Program-made: the position numbers and the translations under genes
Shown here: positions 1 through 8,403 of the stretch, in pieces
Position numbering within the stretch: position 1 is the stretch's first letter
Layout of the letters: each line of letters opens with the position of its first letter
The notes under the pieces: model-generated
The model's database searches: none
The model's input: the letters and a program-made list of their open reading frames with translations, nothing else
Told to the model about the DNA's origin: nothing
Assembly: GCA_932526585.2 (NCBI GenBank)
Contig: OW052247.1
Span: 49,676,001 to 49,740,000 of the forward strand
DNA: 64,000 nt
Direction: 5' to 3'
Source: Philonthus cognatus
Lineage: Eukaryota > Arthropoda > Insecta > Coleoptera > Staphylinidae

Positions 1-241
1 ATTGTAAAAAATCCTTAAAAATGATCGATTTTTTCGTTTTTTTGCAGTTTTTTCACTTATTTTCTACATATTCCAGCTTCCATCCCCCCTTATCCTCCTC
101 CTTTTTTTGCAGACCAGTGTAATCTAACCCATGCCCACTTTTATTTTTATTAAAAAGTAAAAAAAAAACAATGCAAACATGTATTTAGTGTTTAAGCTTT
201 TTTCAAGATAGGTTTGTCATAACACGTTCCAAAAAAAGGCT
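1..241. other. AT-rich DNA, nothing recognised
   Basis: Homopolymer-rich sequence at the window edge. It may be the upstream part of the decayed repeat protein that follows, but no coding similarity is visible. Confidence 0.3.
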
Positions 242-790
242 TTGGGTCGAATTTGCGTCTTTGTAGTGACGATTTACATTTTTGGTTGGTTCGCAGTACA
301 CTCGCTTCAGAACGATCTGAAATTTCAACATCGATCCACTGCCACTGAGAAGGTCTTACGTCACTTGTGGTATGTCTCCAAAGAAGTGAGTTTTTGGCTT
401 TGTTCGACGACAGAGTATCTGAACACGAAAGCCAGAATGATCGCTGTTTTGGGTCTTACTAAAGAGCTGAAAAAGTAAAGCAGCGAGACTGTCTTCCGAT
501 CGTCAAGTGAGAGCTGTTATAAAAATGGAACAACATTGAATTGAAAAATTTGGTAACAAAGAAAAGCAGAAATATAAGAACTAGATGATTATTCCTTTCT
601 TACGAAAGATGTTACCGAATGGTTCAGTGACGCTAGTTATGCGCAATGCAAAACCGTCTGCGAAAAACTAAAACTCGTCAATGACGTGGCAGAGCACATA
701 TCTTTGATACAGCAGTCCAACTTGCGTACCCAAAATGAGAAACAGAAGTACTTTTATTGTGGGTGCACAAACACCGAAAAGATGTCCTAA
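242..790 (+). pseudogene. Decayed C-terminal region of an arthropod repeat-encoded protein
   Basis: Two open segments in succession, 242-478 and about 584-790, are separated by a stretch with stops. The first holds LRHLWYVSKEV followed by TKARMIAVL; the second holds FLTKDVTEWFSDASY, then VNDVAE and QNEKQKYF. From memory this order (HLWYLS...ELV, ...VNDVAERG...LI, then ...EQKQ) recurs in high-copy uncharacterised arthropod proteins that I take to be encoded by a mobile element; I cannot name its superfamily. The first segment has no ATG at its listed start and the second has none at all, so neither is an independent gene. Function unknown, pseudogene status clear, family assignment tentative. 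Confidence 0.45.
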
Positions 791-1770
791 AGGCAAATAA
801 ATTGCGATCCTTGAATAAATAAATTTACTAAATCTAAATTTGCATTTATTACATCCCCTTTAGTTTTTTTTATTGTTATTTTATCAAAGGGGGTGCATCA
901 AGGAAGGTTCTTGCACAAAATGCGTCGATATTTGAGAAAAATCAAACTTGACCACGTTCGTCACTGTAACTTCAGCAAATATCGAACACTTCGCTTCAAC
1001 TTTTGGGAAAATGCTCTCCATTAGTCACTCTACAGAAATTCGGATCAAGAAAAAACTTTTAGGCGACAACAAAAAATCTATGACGTACTAAATGCAAATG
1101 TTTGATGATATTTCACTATTACTTACCTAATCGTTGGTAGCGACCCCCAAAAATTACAAAACAACTTTATATTTCGGAAAAAAATAATGAATTTTTACGC
1201 TCTACAAATTGAGAGAGTGCGTCGTTAAAAATTCAAAATGTATGGTTTTTTGAAACACCCTAGTAATCCGTTATTTTGATATTTAAAATATCATGATATT
1301 TCCGAACCCTGCTTATATTACCTATATTTACGCCACGACTCTACAAATATAGAATCTAACTGTTATATTAAATAACATTAGCGGGCAGTTTTAAGACTCT
1401 ATTATGCGTGCAATTTGGTCCATAACATCATCTTAAATACACTTAACTATTAGAATATCTATTATTAAGGCAGTTAATCTATTAGTCTGGAAATAGGCAC
1501 TAAAATAAAAACTTTATAAGAAAACACATCTTAGTGCATAGAATTACTTACTTGCTATAATTGGTACCTTACACAAAAATAACATTAAATTAAATATTTT
1601 TTGTTTTCATTTGTGACAGACATGAATTGATGAGCTTTCATCGTGTAGGAAAAGGAATCAGTTACAAGTGAATCCATAAAAAACACAACGTCCTTATGAT
1701 TAAAGCAAACCGTAGACATTCATAACAAATCCCTTTAAAGATTTGTTTTTAATAGCATCTTTAATTGCGC
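791..1770. other. Non-coding AT-rich DNA
   Basis: No open reading frame with recognisable similarity. Position 1248-1262 (ttttttgaaacacccta) resembles the end of a CACCCT-type inverted repeat, so part of this may be the tail of the element to the left. Otherwise nothing stands out. Confidence 0.3.
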
Positions 1771-2340
1771 CGAAAGGATGTATATCCTCCACGGTCCAAA
1801 ATTAAGCAACACATGCCCAGCACATGTTCCCCAGCCAAAAATCCGGTCTCACCTCTCGCCCCCTCCGCGCCCCGCACCTCGCCTCTTAAGAGCCTCGCCT
1901 TCGCAAAAATTACACTTTAATCGCTTTGACAAATCATAAAAACTCTTAATAGACGCACATACAGGAGAGTTTAAAAGTGCATTCGCCGTCGCGCATTCGT
2001 TTTTACGACGGAAAAAGACGCGCGCAGAATGAGAGAAAAACGAATCGACATAATAGGTCTTCCAGAAATGCACGGTTTATGAACCGTACATAATTATGTT
2101 GCACTTTAAAATTTTCTCCACCGTTTTATTGTTTCTTGTTAAAATTTACGAGCGGCGACCGAAAAAAGAAGAGAACGAAACGCAAAAATAAAAGAGGCGA
2201 AATTGTGTGTGTGTGTGTATGTGTGTAGAGCGAAGAGTACGTGAACATGCAAATATTACCGTTGTGTATTTAATTAATGCAATTAGCGCTGGATGTTGTA
2301 AAGCTCGCTGAAACTGGTGTAAAGGTGTAAAAACGGGGGA
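1771..2340. other. Less AT-rich, apparently single-copy island with (GT)n
   Basis: Base composition changes abruptly: CpG-containing, C-rich at 1840-1890. A (GT)n run lies at 2204-2226 and homeodomain-type AATTAATGCAATTAG at 2271-2285. No repeat seen elsewhere in the window matches it and the open frames lack recognisable domains. I suggest a conserved non-coding or regulatory island of the host genome; this is inference from composition only. Confidence 0.3.
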
Positions 2341-2519
2341 TTTACAAGCTGTTTCCTAGATTTACAAACTTTGCCATGGATTTATATTCTACACAGTTTT
2401 TACTGTTATGAACTAACGGGTTATTTACTAAAATTACGCTACAAATTGATTCATATCTACATACTTTCAATACTTACTATTCTAAATTACTTTTTGGGAG
2501 AATGTAAAATGCTGTAAGG

Positions 2520-2580
2520 TCAGGGCCGGATCTTCCATTAGGAGAACCTAGGCGACTACGTAGGGGCGCGTGATCTAAGA
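2520..2580 (+). mobile_element. Possible hAT-type terminal sequence (CAGGGCCGG...)
   Basis: TCAGGGCCGGATCTTCCATT followed by cctaggcgactacgtagggg resembles hAT ends that start CAGGGCCGG and carry an internal cctaggc..taggggcgc motif. Duplicated at 3835-3895. No matching opposite end found, so this is an isolated terminus. Confidence 0.35.
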
Positions 2581-2616
2581 AGCTACCTGCTACCTGCTAC
2601 ATGCTATTTATTGTTG

Positions 2617-2930
2617 CTGGGCAGAATTCGAATCATTCAGGATTCAAATCCTTTTAGAGGATTCAAAAGAGGCATTCGAATACTTTAGTTCAACTAAATT
2701 CGTGATCCGGATTCGTTACATTTTTTTTAAGAGGATTCGAATTGGAATCCAAATGTGGGTGATTCGAATCTATATAAAAGGATTCGACTCCTTATGAAAG
2801 GATTCGAACATTTATAAAAGGATAAGAATATTTATAAAAGGATTCAATTATTTATAAAAGGATTCGAATACTTACAAAAGGATTTGAATCGTCAAAAATA
2901 ATTCGAATTAATTGTGAGGACAAACATGAA
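2617..2930 (+). mobile_element. Left arm of hAT-like gattcgaat element (first locus)
   Basis: Begins ctgggcagaattcgaatcat and continues with about ten degenerate ggattcgaat repeats, then ttaattgtgagg. It matches the left arm of the complete element at 54289 in order and spacing, but the terminal CAGAG is lost. The corresponding right end is at 7178, so the original element was broken up by the tandem duplication and a PLE insertion. Confidence 0.6.
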
Positions 2931-2988
2931 AAATGTCTTTTGTGTGTTTTTAAATTTCTCGTTAAATCACCGTCTTATACGCGTGGCG

Positions 2989-3100
2989 CATGAAGTAAAA
3001 TTTCGAGTTTAGAAAAGCCCAGAAAATTTGTCTCGGGTCGCTGCGCGACCCTCGACAAATTTTCACGGGGCTTTTCTAAACTCGAAATTTTACTTCATGC
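2989..3100 (+). repeat. GH hairpin, class B
   Basis: Type description of the family. The arm gcatgaagtaaaatttcgag + tttagaaaagcc is followed by an inner stem, a GC-rich tip and the exact reverse complement of the arm. Plus copies are preceded by cgcgtggc and followed by ttagtctgggagtgg plus an aacactcg end. Here the inner stem is gtctcgggtcgc / gcgaccctcgac. The whole folds into one long nearly perfect hairpin. No transposase, no TSD seen at this copy. Translations read through the palindrome are artefacts. Confidence 0.9.
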
Positions 3101-3124
3101 TTAGTCTGGGAGTGGAAAACACTC

Positions 3125-3540
3125 GTTTAACTGAAGACAACCTTACAAGACAAGTCTCAGATTAAACCGAGTCGACCTTATAATGACTTTGATTTTGACG
3201 TCATGTGAGGATTTCCGCGCGTGATAAGGTCGGCTAGGTTTAAATCGAGACAACCTTGCACAGTAATGATGTTGGTTTTGACGTCACGTACGGATTTCCA
3301 CGCGTGACGACATCAACCAAGGTATATAAGTAAGCTTATCTTGATTTTAACCGAGCCGATCTTGTATTGTTTAATTTCCTTGATTGTTGACTTCAAGTGA
3401 GGACTTCCACGCGTGACGTCCGCAATCAAGGTGGTTAGTGTATAAGGTTGTCTTAATTTAAAACCGAGTCGACCTTGTTAGTTTAATTACATTGACTTTT
3501 CACGTCACGCGAGGAATTTCATGTGACGTCAGAAAAACTC
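3125..3540 (+). repeat. Degenerate satellite with TGACGTCA/ACGCGTGACGTC motifs
   Basis: About four diverged units, each starting near aaaccgagtcgacctt or a variant, then a ttgattttgacgtca box, gaggatttccacgcg and a short reverse complement of the preceding sequence. TGACGTCA is the classic CRE/ATF palindrome; whether it binds anything here is unknown. Repeated at 4445-4860 in the second tandem copy. Confidence 0.65.
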
Positions 3541-3665
3541 CCTGTAATTCTCGGGACATAGTTATTTCTAATAAAATCAAACTGAATTTGCTATGAAATT
3601 CAAACATAATAAGTTTTATTCGTTTCGCTACGCAACTAAACCAAATTTTCAGAATTTTCTAAACT

Positions 3666-4973
3666 GTTTCCTAGATTTACAAACTTTGCCATGGATTTAT
3701 ATTCTACACAGTTTTTACTGTTATGAACTAACGGGTTATTTACTAAAATTACGCTACAAATTGATTCATATCTACATACTTTCAATATTTACTATTCTAA
3801 ATTACTTTTTGGGAGAATGTAAAATACTGTAAGGTCAGGGCCGGATCTTCCATTAGGAGAACCTAAGCGACTACGTAGGGGCGCGTGATCTAAGAAGCTA
3901 CCTGCTACCTGCTACATGCAATTTATTGTTGCTGGGCAGGATTCGAATCATTCAGGATTCGAATCCTTTTAGAGGATTCAAAAGAGGTATTCGAATACTT
4001 TAGTTCAACTAAATTCGTGATCCGGATTCGTTACATTTTTTTAAGAGGATTCGTATTCGAAACCAAATGTGGGTGATTCGAAACTATATACAAGGATTCG
4101 AATCCTTATGAAAGGATTCGAATATTTATAAAAGGATTAGAATATTTATAAAAGGATTCAATTATTTATAAAAGGATTCGAATACTTACAAAAGGATTTG
4201 AATCGTCAAAAATAATTCGAATTAATTGTGAGGATAAACATGAAAAATGTCTTTTGTGTGTTTTTAAATTTCTCATTAAATCACCGTCTTATACGCGTGG
4301 CGCATGAAGTAAAATTTCGAGTTTAGAAAAGCCCAGAAAATTTGTCTCGGGTCGCTGCACGACCCTCGACAAATTTTCACGGGGCTTTTCTAAACTCGAA
4401 ATTTTACTTCATGCTTAGTCTGGTAGTGGAAAACACTCGTTTAAATGAAGACAACCTTATACAAGACTGTCTCAGTTTAAACCGAGTCGAACTTATAATG
4501 ACTTTGATTTTGATGTCATGTGAAGATTTCCGCGCGCGATAAGGTCGGCTAGGTCTAAATCGAGACAACCTTGCACAGTAATGATGTTGGTTTTGACATC
4601 ACGTACGGATTTCCACGCGTGACGACATCAACCAAGGTATATAAGTAAGTTTATCTTGATTTAAACCGAGCCGATCTTGTATTGTTTAATTTCCTTGATT
4701 GTTGACTTCACGTGAGGACTTCCACGCGTGACGTCAGCAATCAAGGTGGTTAGTGTATAAGGTTGTCTTAATTTAAAACCGAGTCGATTTTGTTAGTTTA
4801 ATTACATTGACTTTTCACGTCACGCTAGGAATTTCATGTGTGACGTTAGAAAAACTCCCTGTAATTCTCGGAACATAGGTATTTCTAATAAAATCAAACT
4901 GAATTTGCTATGAAATTCAAACATAATAAGTTTTATCCGTTTCGCTACGCAACTAAACCAAATTTTCTAAACT
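3666..4973. repeat. Tandem duplication, copy 2 (1.3 kb)
   Basis: Second copy of the unit at 2351-3665, with point differences and a small deletion near its end (tttctaaact reached a few bases earlier). Contains the same order of parts: hAT-like end 3835, gattcgaat arm 3932-4230, GH hairpin 4302-4414, TGACGTCA satellite 4445-4860. Confidence 0.9.
4302..4414 (+). repeat. GH hairpin, class B
   Basis: Duplicate of the hairpin at 2989. It differs by ctgcacgacc in the tip, which breaks one pair, so it has begun to decay independently. Confidence 0.9.
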
Positions 4974-5325
4974 CTATATTTTACTTCGTGCGTAAACAAG
5001 GATAGTAAATCTATGTAAAAAACAAAAATTAACATTTCTTAAGATATAAACATTTTGTCTCGTGTAATATAAGGCAAAAGTAATGTCATTTTTTGAATTG
5101 GCTGCCATTTTATTAGAAATAAAAAAATGGGCTTGACTGAAATTTAATTTAAAGATGTAAAATAGATAATAATCTAGTTTTCAAAATTTTGTTTAATATT
5201 ATTTGAAGTTAAACTGAAATGGTAGCCACAATCTGAAATGTTAAATTTTTCCGACATGTTTCAATATTTAATATTGATAATTAAATAAAAGTCACTTGGT
5301 TTGTTTCACTACTATTTTTTATTCT

Positions 5326-5362
5326 CTCCGACTAGTTTCGACTTATCGTCATTCTCAAGGAG
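5326..5362 (-). ncRNA. Hammerhead-like motif in PLE 3' region
   Basis: Read on the minus strand: stem I CTCC/GGAG, block TTGAGAAT, stem II GAC-gataa-GTC, GAAAC, TA, GTC. The layout is that of a type I hammerhead (stem I, core, stem II, GAAA, stem III, GUC, stem I), but CTGANGA is replaced by TTGAGAAT. Stem III ACTAGT is self-complementary. PLEs are known to carry hammerheads in their terminal repeats. Catalysis with this core is not established. Confidence 0.6.
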
Positions 5363-5413
5363 TAATACAGAAAATTATTTTACAAGATATATATATACAT
5401 ATTTTTGTGAAGG

Positions 5414-5944
5414 TCAGGTAATAAGGGCTTTAAGAATTGGAGAGTTCCAGATGTCTTCGTACTCATTTACAATGTGTTTTTCCTGTTTTATTGCTTTGCT
5501 TATTTCCAGGCCTTCTCTAAAATTTAATTCTCGTCCCTTATTACCCGAATATAATATTTTGAAATCGTCTGAATTAAAGAAGTGGTTGGATGCGATGCAA
5601 TGACGGGCAAACCCCGTTGTTTGTTTGTTATTTACGATGGATTTTTTATGTTCCTCAAGTCTTTTTTCAAAACTTCTACCTGTTTGCCCAATGTATATTG
5701 CATCGCATTCACCACATTTTATTTCGTAAATACCGCATTTTTGATTTTTATTGGTGGGTGGTTTATTATTTACAAATAGTTTTCTGACGTTAAGTGGATT
5801 CGTCATAATAATATTCAATTCATTCCCCTTTATGCACTTTTTTATTTTTTGTGATAGGCCGTTGATAAAATTTAATTTATTCCAGATTTTGTTTTCAATA
5901 TTACTATCATTGTATAGGTATTTGAATAGTTTATTTTGTTTTTT
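5414..5944 (-). pseudogene. PLE GIY-YIG endonuclease domain
   Basis: The frame is open from about 5944 down to 5414 on the minus strand. It encodes a linker (KKCIKGNELNIIM) and then the GIY-YIG module: CGIYEIKCGECDAIYIGQTG carries the GIY and YIG boxes, followed by RSFEKRLEEHKK (catalytic Arg context) and GFARHCIASNH. This is the C-terminal nuclease typical of canonical PLEs, which nicks target DNA to prime reverse transcription. The reported ATG at 5818 is internal: residues upstream continue the family pattern, so the domain was fused to the RT. Intact GIY-YIG boxes and an end at the usual place suggest modest age; a frameshift separates it from the RT frame. Confidence 0.88.
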
Positions 5945-6449
5945 TTCTCTTTATTAATTTGTCTATGATTTCTGGATTATAACCATTATTAATTGCTATT
6001 TCTTTTATTAAATTTACTTCCTGTTGATAATCTGTTATTGTAAGTGGTATATTTATAAGTCTATGTATGAATGAATGGAACGTGCTGAATTTTATCTGGT
6101 TATGTGTATTTGAACAGTTAGGTATAATTAGATCAGTGAATGTCTCTTTTCTGTAAATATTGTATTTTAAATTTTTATTTGCTATTTTTGATATCGTAAT
6201 GTCTAGGAAATTTAAGCTATTATTTTCTTCCATTTCTGTGGTAAATTGTATTTTTGGGTTTATTGTATTTATGAATTTTTTGAACTGTTCCAATTGTCTT
6301 GAAGTACCCGTCCAAACACAGAACACATCATCGACATATCGAGCCCAAAACTTTACTTCTTTACTTTCTGATTTTTGTAAAAGATGTTTTTCGAAATGTA
6401 ACATGAAAATATTGTAAACATGTTTCATCAAGTGATTAATGAGAATCAA
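5931..6449 (-). pseudogene. PLE reverse transcriptase, C-terminal part
   Basis: 172 residues. The catalytic box is RYVDDVFCVW (YVDD with both aspartates). It is followed by LNFLDITI and then THNQIKFSTFHSFIHRLINI, the PLE RT thumb signature with an H-x-x-I/L pattern. Homologous to Penelope reverse transcriptase, which is related to telomerase RT. The fingers and N-terminal palm motifs are missing, so the copy is truncated. The frame closes at KLIKRKKTK in an eight-A run on the minus strand (around 5937-5944); shifting there enters the GIY-YIG frame, so a single indel separates the domains. Not functional as it stands. Confidence 0.88.
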
Positions 6450-6488
6450 TATTTAAGTTAATTTGATAAATTATTACGTGTTTAGTAA

Positions 6489-7178
6489 TTTGCCTGCTGA
6501 TTTTGACAAATTAAATAATGTCATATGGCTTTTTTGTTAGTGTTTTGGTCCATTTGAATATAATTTCATGACTTTTCTCCGACTTTTCCGATTTTAATGA
6601 TATTCAGTGAATTTTTTATCTACGTAATTTTCAGGCATTCGTCGATTTTATAATAGATTTCAATTTAAAGCTTTAGACGAGTGTTTTCCACTCCCAGACT
6701 AAGCATGAAGTAAAATTTCGAGTTTAGAAAAGCCCCGTGAAAATTTGTCGAGGGTCGCGCAGCGACCCGAGACAAATTTTCGGGCTTTTCTAAACTCGAA
6801 ATTTTACTTCATGCGCCACGCGTACAAAACACTGATTTGAAGTGAAGTTCAGAAACACACAAATACATCTTTAATCAGAGTAACAGGGAATCAGATGTTT
6901 AGTCTGTTATCAACGATGTTCAGTGTTAATAATAAATAATTAGGTTTTAAATATTTTTGTTGGAACAACTGGTAACAATATGTATATATAAATGGTTGAA
7001 AAAAAATAATAAAATCAAATTTATTCTTAAAGGATTTGTATTCGTGATTCGAAAAAACAGGATTCGAATCATATTTATCTCTTACGAATCCTTTATTCGA
7101 GTACTCGTGATTCGAATCATATTAAGTGATTCGGATTCGTGATTCGAATCCTTTTTACGAGGATTCGTCCCAGCTCTG
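6489..7178. mobile_element. Right part of hAT-like gattcgaat element (first locus)
   Basis: Collinear with 58250-58933: tgcctg.tgatttgac, a GH hairpin, aatcagagtaac.ggggaatcag, then repeated gattcgaat units and the terminus CCCAGCTCTG at 7169-7178. The next 8 bases (ttgtagca) would be the right target-site copy; I could not find the left copy because that end is damaged. Confidence 0.7.
6703..6814 (-). repeat. GH hairpin, class B
   Basis: Minus orientation: gagtgttttccactcccaga precedes the arm and gcgccacgcgtac follows. Inner stem gtcgagggtcgc / gcgacccgagac. It keeps the same place in the hAT-like element as the copy at 58459, so it was present before that element spread. Confidence 0.9.
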
Positions 7179-7439
7179 TTGTAGCACTAAAAATTTGTTT
7201 AGAATACATGAATATGAGATGTTACCACGCTCTTTTAGTCAATAGTTGAAAACTAACTAATGAGATGTAGATATAGTTGTATCATTAAAAAATGTTTGTG
7301 TATGTCTAGTAGAAATTAACTAAGCATTCAACCATAAGATTTTAGCTGCCATTCTATTAATAAATATATCTTTATATGTATTATTATTAGTAATAGTTAC
7401 GCAATATTTTAGATATCATTATACATTTCGCTGTAATTG

Positions 7440-7490
7440 GAAGTAATTCAGTTGAGAAATAAAGCATTATTATTATTATTATTATTATAC
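7440..7490 (+). repeat. (ATT)n tract, possible LINE 3' tail
   Basis: gagaaataaagcattattat followed by further ATT units ends the AT-rich stretch to the left. Similar tails occur in reverse at 31950 and 38212. An ATT microsatellite directly after a degraded 3' end is typical of CR1/RTE-like LINE fragments; no coding part remains. Confidence 0.35.
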
Positions 7491-7499
7491 ATCGTTTAT

Positions 7500-8160
7500 T
7501 TGTAGTCTGATTGTGGAAATGTTAATTTTAAGTAGTGCAGAGTTTGTTTATAATTTTTGCAGCGATGGGGATTTGCCGAACGCGAAATCCACGATTTGGG
7601 TAAATTTAAGCAAAAGCAAACACGACAGGAATGTACATCTAATAAAAGCAACGCAACCGGAACGATCCTCGCGAGCTTCAAACAAACTCCGGGCCTGGCC
7701 GGCCGGCTGTCGACGGTGCACTTCCGGTTTACACCCACGGCCGGAAGTGCAGTGGTTCGTGTTTACACATCCTCGCACGGCGCGTATGCAAATAGCCGAT
7801 ACGGCCCTGGACGCGGACACCAAACCGAAGTTGACTCAGGTTATGGATTGTTTACGACGACACTTGTGTTCAATCCGAATCACCGCATCGAAAATAACGC
7901 GGCGCCCTTGAAGATTTGTAAATATAAATTTGAAAGGATAATGGATGCCGAAGGTTGTTGAAAAAAAAATCGTTCGATAAAAGTGTAACATTTCACCTTT
8001 AAATGGCACATCAGGAGATGCTGGGTGTTGTTAAGATGAGCACGCCTCGCTTTCGTTACCATTTCGGATCGTTTGTAATTGTACGAGAGCCCTTGAATTG
8101 GTTGGGAAACGCTTCAAGGCGCGTTCACTTCCCGATTTGCCAATTACGATCGTGCTCAAA
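7500..8160. other. Less AT-rich single-copy island
   Basis: CpG- and GC-containing sequence unlike its flanks. It is open in several frames on both strands (for example plus 7557-7961, 134 codons), but the overlapping frames and the lack of domains argue that this reflects base composition. It could hold an unrecognised exon or a regulatory element. Confidence 0.3.
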
Positions 8161-8403
8161 AATGGTATTAATCGAATAACATTACAAAAATATGTTCAAA
8201 CTATATTAGTCATTTTAACAAGAACTTAAAGAATCTTAGCAGATCATTTCTGCATGAATCTTTTTTTTCTATAATACGAGTATTAATAAAAAAAAAATCC
8301 CGATAACGATATGTTCCATTTAAGGATTGTTAAACTCATTTTCCATTACCGGCAATTCGGTACATCAGAAGGTTCATAAATCTAAATCGTCAATTTTAAT
8401 ATA

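Larger units (their letters stand above)
2351..3665. repeat. Tandem duplication, copy 1 (1.3 kb)
   Basis: The stretch beginning gtttcctagatttacaaac at 2351 reappears at 3666 and the two copies stay collinear and nearly identical, giving a period of 1315 bp. Each copy holds a hAT-like end (CAGGGCCGGATCTTCC), a gattcgaat-rich arm, one GH hairpin and a TGACGTCA-bearing satellite. High identity points to a recent event. Confidence 0.9.
5300..6452 (-). mobile_element. Penelope-like retroelement, 5'-truncated
   Basis: Minus-strand order: reverse transcriptase C-terminal part, GIY-YIG endonuclease, 3' non-coding region with a hammerhead-like motif, then an end reading gtgaaacaaaccaagtg (plus 5293-5310). 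The upstream limit near 6430-6452 carries tttcatcaagtgattaatga, which recurs beside PLE relics at 49655. The N-terminal RT part is absent. It lies within the broken hAT-like element that ends at 7178. Confidence 0.85.

Noticed and set aside
7557..7961. 134-codon plus-strand frame in a less AT-rich island
   Set aside because: Several overlapping frames on both strands are equally open, codon usage shows nothing and no domain is recognisable. Treated as a composition effect.
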